In this document: in pieces, positions 34,954 through 44,370 of the stretch
Layout: the number at the start of each line of letters is the position of its first letter
Position numbering within the stretch: the stretch's first letter is position 1
Source: Streptomyces lasiicapitis
GTDB taxonomy: Bacteria; Actinomycetota; Actinomycetes; Streptomycetales; Streptomycetaceae
Reading direction: 5' to 3'
DNA length: 64,000 nt
Assembly: GCF_014646335.1 (NCBI RefSeq)
Contig: NZ_BMNG01000003.1
Span: forward strand, 393,560 to 457,559
The notes under the pieces: generated by a model
The model's input: the letters and a program-made list of their open reading frames with translations, nothing else
What the model was told of the DNA's origin: nothing
Database searches by the model: none
Translations under genes and position numbers: made by a program

Positions 34954-35783
34954 GCGTCCGCGGCCGGGGGCTGTGACGCCTCCGCCCCAGCTGTCTCCGC
35001 CGCCGCGTCGTCCGCCCGCAGGAAGTCCTCCACCGCGCGTATCAGGTCCAGCGGCGCCTCGTCCGCCGCGTAGTGGCCCACGCCCGGCAGCTCCACCAGT
35101 TCGCCGCGCGTGAACCACGTCAGCCACGTCTGCCGCATCAGGTCCGCCGGCAGGGCCGGGTCGAGCGCGCCGACGACGGCGAGCGCGGGCACCTGGCAGC
35201 CCTCGACCCGGTCGTGGAAGTCCTCCCCGGCCCAGGAGTCCAGCCAGGCGCGGAACGCCTTGACGTCGCTGCGTGCGAGCGACCGCGTGACCATGCGGTC
35301 GAGCCACGCGGCGGGACGTACCCCGCCCGTCGTCAGGTCGATGATGGTGCGCCGGTTGTCCGCGAGATGTGCGGCGGACGCGAAGAGCTCCCACTGCTCG
35401 GGCGGGAACGGAAGCGCGGACGCGGGTACGGGCGAGACGCCCACGAGCCGCCGCACCCGGTGCGGCGCGAGCGCCACCACGCGCTGCGCCACTTTGCCGC
35501 CCATCGAGTGCCCGACGAGCGAGAACCGCTCCCAGCCGAGCCGGTCGGCCAGGTCCAGGAGGTCCGCCGCGCCCTCGGCGGTGGTGTACGAGCCGACGGC
35601 GTCCTTGGCCTCGCCGTACCCGCGCAGGTCCACCAGGGCGTACTGGAACGCGTCCGTGTCGAGGTCGGGGAGCACCGGCGCGTACGCCGAGCGGTCCGCG
35701 AACCAGCCGTGCACGGCGAGCACCTTGTGGGCGCCGTCGCCGTGCAGCTCATGGGGAAGGATGAAGGCGGTCACGACGGCCAC
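34950..35783 (-). CDS. Alpha/beta hydrolase
   Basis: A 277-aa alpha/beta-hydrolase. The oxyanion region is LAVHGWFADRSAY, the nucleophile elbow is LVGHSMGGKVAQRV (Ser93), the acid is VVGALDPALP and the base is LPGVGHYAADEAP, giving a complete Ser-Asp-His triad. It is about as long as small esterases and haloperoxidase-like hydrolases. A GTG start is used (35783; another GTG at 35774). It shares a 4-nt overlap with the P450, indicating a two-gene operon in which hydrolysis and oxidation of one compound are likely coupled. Confidence 0.88.
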   Translation of the reverse strand: MAVVTAFILPHELHGDGAHKVLAVHGWFADRSAYAPVLPDLDTDAFQYALVDLRGYGEAKDAVGSYTTAEGAADLLDLADRLGWERFSLVGHSMGGKVAQRVVALAPHRVRRLVGVSPVPASALPFPPEQWELFASAAHLADNRRTIIDLTTGGVRPAAWLDRMVTRSLARSDVKAFRAWLDSWAGEDFHDRVEGCQVPALAVVGALDPALPADLMRQTWLTWFTRGELVELPGVGHYAADEAPLDLIRAVEDFLRADDAAAETAGAEASQPPAADA

Positions 35784-35918
35784 GATGGCCCCGGGTGAGG
35801 GGGCGCGCAAGAGTGCGAGCGTTCTGACCGGGTGGAGTGTGAAGGGTGAAACCCAGGGTGCGCGGGGGAAGTTGACGGACCGCCTGCGAGCAGCGCCCAC
35901 GGATGGTCACAATGTGGC

Positions 35919-38528
35919 ATGGCCATCCGCCACCTCAAGTACCGGCTCGACGAGGAGCCGGTCACCGGAACCGTCCGCCTGGTCGCCGTGCCCGAGTCCG
36001 TCCCGCATTCGGCGCCCGACGCCCCGTCGCCCGCCGCGCCCGATGAGCCTGCCGAGCCCGTCCGCGCGGCGGAGGTCGCCGAGTGGGTGGAGCTGGCCGT
36101 CGGGGCCGGGTGCGGGCCTGACGGTGGCGGGCTCGGGCCCGAGGCGCGGTTCAGCTTCAGCAGGCTGCCGGACGGCGCCAGCCTGCTGTGCCACACCGTC
36201 GACGCGGGGCGCGGCGTCCGGGCCATCCATCTCACCGGGCCCGAGGCGGCCCGGTTCGTGGAGGAGTGGCCGGTCACGCTGCTCGCGACGGGCGCGGTGC
36301 GTGGCTCCGGGGGCTCCGGGGGTTCCGGGAGCGTCGGTGACTCCGGTGACTCCGGTGACTCCGGGGACGCCGGGGACTTCCGCGACTCGGGGGACGAAAT
36401 CCCCGGCGCCGGCGGTCCCTTCGCCCGCGAGCAACTCGTCGCCTTCGCCCGCGCCCACGAGCACCGCGTCGCCCCCTTCCTCGCCGACGTACGCCGCCTC
36501 TTCGACGACCCCGCGGGACGCCAGCTCGTCGTGGCCGAGGAGAGTCCGGACACCGTCGCCCGCTGGATCGCGCTGGCCTGCGCCTCGCTGCCGCCCTCGT
36601 ACGTCCCCTCGCTGACGTTCGCCACCCGCGCCGCCGACCCCGGCCGCGCCCCGCAGCACATCGTCGGCATCGGGCCCGACGCCGCCTTCGACCGCTACGA
36701 CGCCACCGCGCTGGCACACCACTACCGCGTCCACGACGGCCTCGGCGGCCCCGGCAGCCCGCCCCTCACCGACGTGTGGGCGACGTGGACGGCCCGGCTG
36801 TGGACGGCGGGGGTGGCGCTGCCAGGGGCAGGAACCAGCGGTGCCGAAGCGAGTGCCGATGCGAGCGTTGCCCTACGCGGCCCCGAAGCAAGCGCCGAAG
36901 ACAGCGGTGCCGAACGCGACCCCAAAGCAAGCGCCGAAGCGAACAGTGCCGAAAGCGACCCCGAACCCGACCCGTTCTCACCCAGCCGCCTCGTCCCCCC
37001 GCTCCTCCAAGCAGGCCTCCTCTCCGCCGAGGAGCTCGCCGCGCTCCCCGCCGACCAGGCACGGGCAGCCGTCGACGCCCTGGTCACGCTGGTCGTGACG
37101 GCACCCGTGAGCGACGACGGCCCACTCCCCGGTCTCGTCGCCCTCTGCGAGGATCTGCACGCGCACGCCCCGGCCGCCGCCGCGCCCCTCGCGCTCGCCC
37201 TGGCCCGGCGGCGGCTGAACAGCGTGGCCCCGCCCGAACTCTCCGGCGAACTGGCCGCCGTCTGCGCGGAGTTGCCCCTCAGTGACGACACCAAGCGGGC
37301 GCTGCGCGCGGAGTACGGCGGTGACGCCGACAAGGCGCTGCGGCGCGCCCTGCTCGAACCCCCGGCGGCCTGGGTGGAGCCGCTCAGGATCGCGTTCGCG
37401 GTCGGGGCCGACGGCGGGCGCGGGCTCACCGCGGCGATGTCCCGGCTCGCCCGCGACCTGCGGGACACCGACGACCGCGCCCGCGCGGCGGCCGTACACG
37501 TCCTGGAAGAAGTCGGGCTCGCCCCGCTGACCCGGCGCGTCCTGAAACTGCTCGGTGACGAAAGCGGCGTCCGCCGCCTCGACCTGCTGCGGGACCTCGC
37601 CGCGTCCGAGCACGGCGACTGGCTGCGCCGCCACCTCGACGAGAACTCCCCGCTGCCGCTGCGCCTCGCCGAGGCCGCCGCACGCTGGCACGGCCGGGGC
37701 GACGGACTGCGCGGCTTCGAGCTGTTCAGCAGGCTCACGGAGCTCCTTCCGGAGCGGCAGGTGACCGACGCGCAGACGCTGGAGCTGGTGTGGCGCCTCG
37801 TCTGGCGCAGTGGCGCGCCCGCCCCCGCCGAACTGCCCAGGGTCGTCCGCGCCTGCACCGTCCGGCTGCTCGTCCAGGCGCGGCTCGGCCGGCACGTCAA
37901 GGCCGTCGTGACCGCGCCCGAACGGGTCGACCAGGAGACGGTCTCCTTCGCCCGCGAGCTGCTCCACGACCCCCACCTGAAGCGCAGCGAACGCGCCACC
38001 GCGAGTCTGCTCATCCTCGCCCAGGACCTGGCCGACCACAGGGTGTCACTGCCGCAGGGCGTCCATCAGCTGAGGGCGCTCCAGGTCGACGCGGAGCAGT
38101 TGGCCGACAGCGTGCGCCACGGAGTGGGCCGGTACGTCGCGCTCGCGCTCGTCCGCGCGCCCGCGGACCAACTGGCCCGCTCGCCCCTGTACCGGTACCT
38201 GATCTCCTCGGGACCCGAACTCCTCAAGCCCTACCGGCAGTTCATGCTCGACGAGGGCAAGCGGGACGAGCTCGACCACGCGCTGCCGCGGCAGCCCGCC
38301 GAGATCTGCGCGTACTACTTCCTGTGGCGGCCCGCGCGGCAGGAGGGCGTCGACCCGTACTGGCGGAAGGTGTCCGAGGAACTCCTCCGCGAGATCCTCG
38401 TGCCCGTCGTGCGGGGCCTGGACGAGCGTGCCCTGAGCGACGTGGCCACGGTCATCGCCAACCTCCCGGAGGGCGAGAACCGCCTGCGGGAGTGGAACGC
38501 CTGGCGCGACAGCCTCCGCGAAGGGTAG
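35919..38528 (+). CDS. GAP1-like (GTPase-associated protein 1-type) conflict-system protein
   Basis: An 869-aa protein. The N-terminal 100 residues (HLKYRLDEEPVTGTVRLVA, then RFSFSRLPDGASLLCHTVD) and the following LPPSYVPSLTFATRA...VVGIGP-type block recall the N and M domains of GAP1 proteins. The last 450 residues are all-helical with many Arg/Leu, like GAP1-C. Two low-complexity linkers (Gly-Ser-Asp-rich about residues 130-160, Ala-Ser-Glu-rich about 305-345) separate the domains. GAP1 proteins are known from NTPase-regulated conflict systems, usually next to a GTPase; none is present here. It starts the plus-strand operon, 63 bp before the vWA gene. Family placement is tentative. Confidence 0.6.
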   Translation: MAIRHLKYRLDEEPVTGTVRLVAVPESVPHSAPDAPSPAAPDEPAEPVRAAEVAEWVELAVGAGCGPDGGGLGPEARFSFSRLPDGASLLCHTVDAGRGVRAIHLTGPEAARFVEEWPVTLLATGAVRGSGGSGGSGSVGDSGDSGDSGDAGDFRDSGDEIPGAGGPFAREQLVAFARAHEHRVAPFLADVRRLFDDPAGRQLVVAEESPDTVARWIALACASLPPSYVPSLTFATRAADPGRAPQHIVGIGPDAAFDRYDATALAHHYRVHDGLGGPGSPPLTDVWATWTARLWTAGVALPGAGTSGAEASADASVALRGPEASAEDSGAERDPKASAEANSAESDPEPDPFSPSRLVPPLLQAGLLSAEELAALPADQARAAVDALVTLVVTAPVSDDGPLPGLVALCEDLHAHAPAAAAPLALALARRRLNSVAPPELSGELAAVCAELPLSDDTKRALRAEYGGDADKALRRALLEPPAAWVEPLRIAFAVGADGGRGLTAAMSRLARDLRDTDDRARAAAVHVLEEVGLAPLTRRVLKLLGDESGVRRLDLLRDLAASEHGDWLRRHLDENSPLPLRLAEAAARWHGRGDGLRGFELFSRLTELLPERQVTDAQTLELVWRLVWRSGAPAPAELPRVVRACTVRLLVQARLGRHVKAVVTAPERVDQETVSFARELLHDPHLKRSERATASLLILAQDLADHRVSLPQGVHQLRALQVDAEQLADSVRHGVGRYVALALVRAPADQLARSPLYRYLISSGPELLKPYRQFMLDEGKRDELDHALPRQPAEICAYYFLWRPARQEGVDPYWRKVSEELLREILVPVVRGLDERALSDVATVIANLPEGENRLREWNAWRDSLREG

Positions 38529-38591
38529 GACCCCCCGGCACCCAACACCCCCCCACACAGACCCGACTTGATCCACCTGGAGAGGACCAGC

Positions 38592-39311
38592 GTGAGCCGA
38601 ACCAACAGCGTCAGCGGCAGCAGCGAGGCCGCCGACAACTTCCCCGGCGGCGCCATGGCGAGCCGCCCCGTGCACTTCATCTGGATGCTCGACTGCTCGG
38701 GTTCCATGAGCGTGAACGGCAAGATCGGACAGCTCAACTTCGCCATCCGCGAGGCCATCCCGGAGATGCAGCAGGCCGCCGACGCCAACCCCGCGGCCTC
38801 GCTGCTCGTGCGGGCCATCTCGTTCGCGAGCGGCGCGAGCTGGCACGTCGGCGAGCCGACCCCCGTGGACAGCTTCTCCTGGGAGGACGTGCACACGTAC
38901 GGCGGCACGGACATGGGCGCCGCCTTCAAGCTCGTGGCCGGGGCCCTCGACACCCCGCCGATGCCCCAGCGCGCGCTGCCCCCGGTGCTCGCGCTCGCCT
39001 CCGACGGGCAGCCCACCGACGACTGGCGGGCCGGACTGCGCGCCATCGACAGCACGCCGTGGGGCAAGCGCGCCGTGCGCGTCGCCGTCGCCATCGGGGA
39101 CGACGCGGACAAGAGCATGCTCAAGGAGTTCCTGGGAAACCCCGAACTGGAGCCGCTCCAGGCCAAGAACCCGCGGCAGCTCGCCGCCGCCATCCGCTGG
39201 ATGTCCACGGCCGTCGTGAAGGACGCGTCCACCCCGAAGATCGAGGACGCCAGGCCCGCGACACCGGTGGGCCCGCCGCTGACCAAGGACGGAGAAGACG
39301 AGATCTGGTGA
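38592..39311 (+). CDS. TerY-like von Willebrand factor A domain protein
   Basis: A 239-aa protein consisting of one vWA domain. The MIDAS metal site is complete: MLDCSGSMS (Asp34, Ser36, Ser38), TYGGTDMGAA (Thr near 105) and ASDGQPTD (Asp near 138). It is close to TerY-type vWA proteins, which occur with PP2C phosphatases and kinases in Ter-linked and conflict systems. It probably scaffolds a complex through metal-dependent binding. The GTG start has GAGAGG at 6 nt; its stop overlaps the PP2C start (GTGA). Confidence 0.88.
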   Translation: MSRTNSVSGSSEAADNFPGGAMASRPVHFIWMLDCSGSMSVNGKIGQLNFAIREAIPEMQQAADANPAASLLVRAISFASGASWHVGEPTPVDSFSWEDVHTYGGTDMGAAFKLVAGALDTPPMPQRALPPVLALASDGQPTDDWRAGLRAIDSTPWGKRAVRVAVAIGDDADKSMLKEFLGNPELEPLQAKNPRQLAAAIRWMSTAVVKDASTPKIEDARPATPVGPPLTKDGEDEIW

Positions 39312-40228
39312 CCGCGGTCCGCGAGACGCCCGCCCCGGCGGGCGACTGGGAACTGCTGCGCGGCGCCGTCAAGGGCGTGGCCAAGAAGTACAGCCAGGAC
39401 CGCTGCTCCGCCAAGGCCACCGCGGGCGGCCGCGCCGTCGTGCTCGCGGTCGCCGACGGCCACGGCTCCGCCCCGCACTTCCGCAGCGACATGGGCGCCC
39501 GCTGGGCCGTCGAGGAGTTCACCGCCTGCGCGGAGGCGTTCGCGCACGAGGCGGTGCGGGTCGGCGCGGACGCGGCGCTCTGGCCAGGCCTGCGCGCCGA
39601 GGCCCGGCGCCTGCCGCAGGCCGTCGGGCACCGCTGGCAGCGGCGCGCCCTGCTGCACGACGCCAACGCGCCCGCGCACGGCGCCTCTCCGGCCCGCCGC
39701 GCCGCGGCCCGCGAACGCTTCGAGCGGCAGGGGGCCGCGGGCACCTGGGACTTCACCGCGTACGGCAGCACGCTGATCGGCGCCGTACTGACCCGGCAGA
39801 TGCTGCTGTGCTGGCAGTTGGGCGACGGCGACATAGTCGTCATCGACGACGGCGGCGTACCGCACACACCGCTGTCCACAGGTCCGGACATGGGCGACGA
39901 GACCGACTCGCTGTGCGAGCCGGAGCCCTGGCGCAAGACCCGCACCCACTGGCAGCCCATCACCGGCGGACCGCCGCCGGCCGTGCTGCTGTCCACCGAC
40001 GGCCTCTCCAAGAGCTTCGCCGACCACCAGGGCTTCCTGGACTTCGCCACCGGCGTGCGCGAACGGGCCGCCCAGCAGGGCGTGGCCGCCGTACAGAAGC
40101 AGTTGGAGGACTGGCTGGAGCGGGCGGCGAGGTACTCGGGGGACGACACCACACTCGTGGCGGCCTTCGCGGCGGAGCATGACGGCGCGCCCGAGCAGAC
40201 AGCGCAGGAAGGAACGACACCGGCATGA
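39308..40228 (+). CDS. PP2C-family protein phosphatase
   Basis: A 306-aa Ser/Thr phosphatase. It shows the metal-binding blocks of PP2C: KKYSQDRC (Asp31), VLAVADGHGSAPHF (Asp50-Gly51), the central TLIGAVLTRQMLLCWQLGDGDIVVI, AVLLSTDGLSKSF and RYSGDDTTLVAAF. It is predicted to reverse the phosphorylation made by the kinase encoded directly downstream. The GTG overlaps the vWA stop by 4 nt. The vWA-PP2C-kinase order is the classical TerY-P triad. Confidence 0.93.
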   Translation: MTAVRETPAPAGDWELLRGAVKGVAKKYSQDRCSAKATAGGRAVVLAVADGHGSAPHFRSDMGARWAVEEFTACAEAFAHEAVRVGADAALWPGLRAEARRLPQAVGHRWQRRALLHDANAPAHGASPARRAAARERFERQGAAGTWDFTAYGSTLIGAVLTRQMLLCWQLGDGDIVVIDDGGVPHTPLSTGPDMGDETDSLCEPEPWRKTRTHWQPITGGPPPAVLLSTDGLSKSFADHQGFLDFATGVRERAAQQGVAAVQKQLEDWLERAARYSGDDTTLVAAFAAEHDGAPEQTAQEGTTPA

Positions 40229-40247
40229 GGGAAGGAACGGGGACCCT

Positions 40248-41600
40248 ATGAGCAACGGCATGCTCGCCAGCGGGAAGCAGCTGGTGACCGAGGCGGGGGA
40301 GCGGGTCACGGTCGGCGAGCTCTTCGGCTCCGGCGGCCAGGGCGAGGTGTACCGCGTCGCCACGCCCCGCGGCGACCGCGCCGTGAAGTGGTACTACCCG
40401 CAGCTCGCCGACGCCCGCCAGCGGCACATCCTGGAAGGGCTCATCGAGAAGGGCTGGGACGACGACCGCTTCCTGTGGCCGGAGTCCATCGTCATGGATC
40501 CGGACGGCAAGGAGCCAGGATTCGGCTACCTGATGGACGTACGCCCCGCGCGCTTCCAGGAACTGCCCGCGCTCTTCAAGCGCGACGACTGTGTGAAGGA
40601 AGCGACCATGCGCACGCTGGTCACGGTCTGTCTGCACACCGTCGAGGCCTACCGCGCGCTGCACTCCAAGGGCATCGCCTACCGCGACATCAACTGGGGC
40701 AACATCTTCTTCGACCCGCGCACCGGCGACGTCCTGGTCTGCGACAACGACAACGCGGTCGTGGAGGGCGGCACCGCGGGCGTCGCGGGGACCATGGACT
40801 TCATGGCACCCGAGCTGGTGCGCGGCGACCGCGGCGCACAGCCCGGCACCCAGACCGACCTGCACTCCCTCGCCGTACTGCTCTTCCTGATCCTGATGAA
40901 CGAACACCCCTTCAACGGGGCGCTCGCCATGCGGATCCACTGCATGGGCGAGGCCGCGAAGCGCAAGCTGTACGGCACCGACCCCGTGTTCGTGTACGAC
41001 CCCGTGGACACCCGCAACCGCCCCGTCGTCGGCGAGCAGCCGACCGTCATCGCCACGTGGGCGGCGCTGCCGCAGATCCTGCGGGACCTGTTCGCGCAGA
41101 CGTTCACCGACGGCCTGAAGGTCCCCGCGAAGCGGGTGCGCGAGACGCAGTGGCGGGACGCGCTCAGCCAGGTGCTCGACGCCATCACCCAGTGCCGCCA
41201 GTGCGGCAAGCAGAACCTGACGCAGCCCGACGGCGCCGCGCCGGACTGCTGGAAGTGCCGGCAGCCCCTCCAGCTCCCGCCGCGCCTGGAACTGGTCACC
41301 GCCACCGGCACCACGCTGCGCACCCGCCGCGGCATCCGCCTCGACCCGAGCGCCCGCGTCTACGCCCACCACCTGGACGGCGACCCCGACCGGCACGACT
41401 TCCGGGCCGTCGTCGGCGAGGTCACCGAACACCCCAAGCAGCGCGGCCGCTACGGCCTGACCAACCGCACGCAGACCGTGTGGACGGTCCGCAAGGAGGA
41501 CGGCTCGGTTCGCGAGATCGAGCCGGGCCGCACCATCGCGCTGCAGTCCGGGCTGCTCCTGGAGTTCGGGGGCGGGGTGGAGGCGGAGGTCAAGGAGTAG
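40248..41600 (+). CDS. Ser/Thr protein kinase with C-terminal zinc ribbon and FHA-like tail
   Basis: A 450-aa kinase. Gly-rich loop GSGGQGEVYRV, catalytic Lys in RAVKWYY, catalytic loop IAYRDINWGNIFFD (Asp147, Asn152; YRD instead of HRD) and DNDN instead of DFG at about 166-169. Around residues 315-341 a zinc ribbon follows (CRQC and CWKC). The last 100 residues (LELVTATGTTLRTRRGIRL, then EIEPGRTIALQSGLLLEFG) are beta-rich like an FHA or FHA-like domain. There is no transmembrane segment, so it acts in the cytoplasm. The ATG is 19 nt after the PP2C stop. It probably phosphorylates components of the facing chaperone operon. Confidence 0.9.
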   Translation: MSNGMLASGKQLVTEAGERVTVGELFGSGGQGEVYRVATPRGDRAVKWYYPQLADARQRHILEGLIEKGWDDDRFLWPESIVMDPDGKEPGFGYLMDVRPARFQELPALFKRDDCVKEATMRTLVTVCLHTVEAYRALHSKGIAYRDINWGNIFFDPRTGDVLVCDNDNAVVEGGTAGVAGTMDFMAPELVRGDRGAQPGTQTDLHSLAVLLFLILMNEHPFNGALAMRIHCMGEAAKRKLYGTDPVFVYDPVDTRNRPVVGEQPTVIATWAALPQILRDLFAQTFTDGLKVPAKRVRETQWRDALSQVLDAITQCRQCGKQNLTQPDGAAPDCWKCRQPLQLPPRLELVTATGTTLRTRRGIRLDPSARVYAHHLDGDPDRHDFRAVVGEVTEHPKQRGRYGLTNRTQTVWTVRKEDGSVREIEPGRTIALQSGLLLEFGGGVEAEVKE

Positions 41601-41619
41601 CGGGGCCGGGCCGGAACGC

Positions 41620-43866
41620 TCAGGCCCGCGGCCGGCGGGGCAGCCAGCGGCGCCAGCGGTCCCACCACGACGGGGGCGGCGGGGCCACGGGCGGTGGCGG
41701 TGGCGGCGGCGGTGGCAGCGCGGGCAGCTCCGCGTGCGCGGGCGGCGTCGGTACGGCCACCGCGTCCGGGCGGGGCAGCGGGGTGACCGAGACGGTGCAC
41801 GCCGTCTCCGGCACCACCAGCTCGACGGCCCCGCCCTCCGCGCGATGCCTGCTGCGGGCCACGCGGTGGGCGACGCCCCGTGTGGCGTCGTGCCAGGAGA
41901 CGAGGACGAGGACGGCCGGTTCGGGCCAGGAGAACCGCACCCGGGCGCGGTCCGCCGATACACGACGTACCGTCAGATCCCTTACCGCATCCGGGTGTTC
42001 GACCACGACGCTCGCGCCCGCCACCGCGCGGTCGCCGAGCACGCTCACCGCGGTCATCCGCAGCCGCCCCGCCGGTGGCACGGGCGGCGCTTCGAGTTGC
42101 TGGGCCGGCGCGTCCCACCAGCGCGGGTGCGGCGCCTCGGGCCGCAGGTCCGGCGCGTCCCCGCCCGCCGTGAGGCCGGTGGCGACGCGGGCGAAGCGCT
42201 CCGACACGTCCGTGCCCGCCGCGACCGGCCCCTCCGGCCACGGCAGCAGCGTGCTCCGGCCGCGCCGCGCGGGCTTCCACCGCAGCAGCACGCGGTCCCC
42301 GGCCTCGCCGACCCGCTCGGCGGTCAGCTTCTCGACCGGCGTCGGCCACTCCTCGACACGGGCGGTCACCCGGACCCCGTCCGACCAGGCACGACGGCCG
42401 CCCGGCGCCGGATAGCCGCATCTCACTTCGTACGTGTACGTCCCCACGGCCGCCGCGGAGTCCACGGCCCCGTCGCCCGCGCATGGCACGACCGTCGGCG
42501 CGTGGGGCGGGCCCGCGTCCGCCAGGCCGTGGCGCCGCACCTCGACCTCGACGGCCGCCCGGTGCGGCCGCCAGCGCAGCCGGATCCCGCCCGGCACGGG
42601 CGCGGCCGTCAGGTCCTTGACGTCCGGAGCGATGACCACGGGCGCGGTGACGCGCGGCACCCCGGCGACGCGGTCGCCGCGCAGCGGCAGGACGGCGTAG
42701 CGCAGGGCGCGGCCCACCGGGGCGTCCGGGTGATGGACGGTCAAGGCCTGGGCCTGCGGATCGACTTGAGTGACCTCCGCGACCTTGGTGGCTCGCTCGG
42801 GGGCGCCGTCGGGGAAGAGCAGGACGGTGTACGTCACGGGGGCGGGGTGGGTGCGGGGCGCGTGGGCCGTCCGCCAGGTCAGGCCGACGCGGCGGTCGTC
42901 CTTCGTCACCGTGACGGCGGCCTCCGCCGGGGTGGACGGCGCGTCGGCCAGCGCGGTGGCCGCCCGCAGCAGGCCCGCCCTCAGCTCCGGCGCGTCCGTG
43001 GCCTGCCGCAGCGCGCGCAGCCACGCGGCGGACGCCGCCCGCGGGTCGCCGCACTCCTGCGACCTGCGGGCCGCGTACGCGAGGAAGCGCACCTTCGCGG
43101 AGCGGGCCCGCAGACCGCCGAGCCGGGCGGCCAGGACGTGGTCGTCCGGCGCGGCGGGCAGCAGGTCCGCGACGTGTTCGGCCCGGCGCAGCCGGAGGCT
43201 CGGCCAGACGTCGTTGAACTCCTCGGCCGCGCGGCGCGGTTCGCCGTCGGCGGGGAACACGGCGTCGACGGCGGCGGCCAGGAGGCGGGCCTCGCTGCGG
43301 TGGACGCCGAGGGCGGCGACGTCGTCGGCGGTGGTCGCCGCGCCTTGCTTGGCGCCGCCCTTCCTGCTGCTGCCTTGCTCGGTGCGGCCTCCGTTGGGGC
43401 CACTTCCCTTGGTGGCCCCGTCCTTCAGCAGGCAGCACAGCTCCCACAGGACCACCCGGCGCAGGCCCATCGGGTCGTCGCGCGCCAGCGTCTCCAGGGT
43501 GTCCGTGACGGCCGCCGCGGTGAGCGCCCGCGGGTCGGCGGAGGTCTGCCAGGCGTCCCGTGCGCGCCGTACGAAGGGCACGTCCACGCGCTGCCAGAAG
43601 CCGCCGCGCCCCGGGAACCACAGCCCGTCGAGGACCCGGAAGCCGTCGTCCGTCTCCGCTTTCGGCAGGGTGCCGAAGACACCGCTCGCCGCGCGCTGCC
43701 GCCCCGGTTCACGCAGCAGCTCGGCGGCGTGCCGGAAGCCCAAGTCGCGGATGGCGGTGCGCAGTTGTGTGTAGCCGCGCATGCCGGGGAACTGTGGCAG
43801 GACGGGCAGCGGGGGCGGGGTGCCGCTGTCGGTCGCGCGGACGCCGGGCCGCCAGGTCGTCGCCAC
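41620..43866 (-). CDS. Beta-domain (FN3-like) repeat protein with Pro-rich, Trp/Arg tail
   Basis: A 748-aa protein. The first 320 residues are helical (VVLWELCCLLKDG, then AASAAWLRALRQA). Residues about 320-700 are several fibronectin III-like beta modules with recurring RVxLxW motifs (DRRVGLTWRT, GGIRLRWRPHR, DRVLLRWKPA, DRARVRFSWPEP). The end is polyproline followed by SWWDRWRRWLPRRPRA, a cationic Trp-rich tail that could bind membrane or partner proteins. No signal peptide is present. It is the last gene of the minus-strand operon, with its stop 19 bp from the kinase stop. Its start is 3 bp after the preceding stop. Probably a scaffold or adaptor. Confidence 0.7.
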   Translation of the reverse strand: MATTWRPGVRATDSGTPPPLPVLPQFPGMRGYTQLRTAIRDLGFRHAAELLREPGRQRAASGVFGTLPKAETDDGFRVLDGLWFPGRGGFWQRVDVPFVRRARDAWQTSADPRALTAAAVTDTLETLARDDPMGLRRVVLWELCCLLKDGATKGSGPNGGRTEQGSSRKGGAKQGAATTADDVAALGVHRSEARLLAAAVDAVFPADGEPRRAAEEFNDVWPSLRLRRAEHVADLLPAAPDDHVLAARLGGLRARSAKVRFLAYAARRSQECGDPRAASAAWLRALRQATDAPELRAGLLRAATALADAPSTPAEAAVTVTKDDRRVGLTWRTAHAPRTHPAPVTYTVLLFPDGAPERATKVAEVTQVDPQAQALTVHHPDAPVGRALRYAVLPLRGDRVAGVPRVTAPVVIAPDVKDLTAAPVPGGIRLRWRPHRAAVEVEVRRHGLADAGPPHAPTVVPCAGDGAVDSAAAVGTYTYEVRCGYPAPGGRRAWSDGVRVTARVEEWPTPVEKLTAERVGEAGDRVLLRWKPARRGRSTLLPWPEGPVAAGTDVSERFARVATGLTAGGDAPDLRPEAPHPRWWDAPAQQLEAPPVPPAGRLRMTAVSVLGDRAVAGASVVVEHPDAVRDLTVRRVSADRARVRFSWPEPAVLVLVSWHDATRGVAHRVARSRHRAEGGAVELVVPETACTVSVTPLPRPDAVAVPTPPAHAELPALPPPPPPPPPVAPPPPSWWDRWRRWLPRRPRA

Positions 43867-43869
43867 CCG

Positions 43870-44370
43870 TCAGCCTCCCGGCTCCGTGAAGAAGTACACG
43901 CGGACCAGCGCCGTCGACACGTCGGTGCTCAGGTCGTGGAAGTCGTCCGTGGCCGTCTTCTTGGTGAACATCTCCGGACGGCCCTTGCCGAGCAGCGAGT
44001 TGACGCGGTGCGCGTACACCGTGCCGTCCCGGCCGCCGCCGAAGGTCAGCACGAGCGCGGCCGTGCGGCCCCGCCACTTCTGGGTGGACCGGCCGATCTG
44101 GTCGGCGAGCGCGCCCTTGTCCGTGCCCTTCACCTCGAACTCCTCCGGCTTGCGCTCCACCGAGCGCGGGCCCGTGGGCTTCGGCTTCTTCGGCTTCGAG
44201 GACGCGTCCGCGCTGTTGGACGGCTTCGGGTCGCGCGCTGCCAGCGGGTCGGGCCGGTCGGCCATCGACACCAGCGCGAGTACGAGCAGCAGGTCGGCGA
44301 AGAGCCACCCCGCGAGCACGACGCCCGCGACCCGGCCCCCGCCACGCCCGCGCCGCCGTGGTCGGCTCAC
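43870..44370 (-). CDS. Single-TM protein, MotB/ExbD-like
   Basis: A 166-aa protein. A basic N-terminus is followed by one TM helix VVLAGWLFADLLLVLALVSM. The Asp in FADLLLVL sits where MotB/ExbD/ZorB proteins carry their proton-binding Asp. After a Lys/Pro/Ser linker a domain of about 90 residues (TAALVLTFGGG, then YAHRVNSLL) would lie outside the membrane and is the size of ExbD or a small OmpA-like domain. It overlaps the two-TM protein gene (GTGA), matching a MotA/MotB-type pair. The assignment rests on the TM motif and gene order and is tentative. Confidence 0.6.
   Translation of the reverse strand: MSRPRRRGRGGGRVAGVVLAGWLFADLLLVLALVSMADRPDPLAARDPKPSNSADASSKPKKPKPTGPRSVERKPEEFEVKGTDKGALADQIGRSTQKWRGRTAALVLTFGGGRDGTVYAHRVNSLLGKGRPEMFTKKTATDDFHDLSTDVSTALVRVYFFTEPGG

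Noticed and set aside
40179..40247. Upstream extension of the kinase gene
   Set aside because: It overlaps the PP2C end in another frame and is charged low-complexity sequence; the ATG at 40248 begins the recognisable kinase N-terminus.
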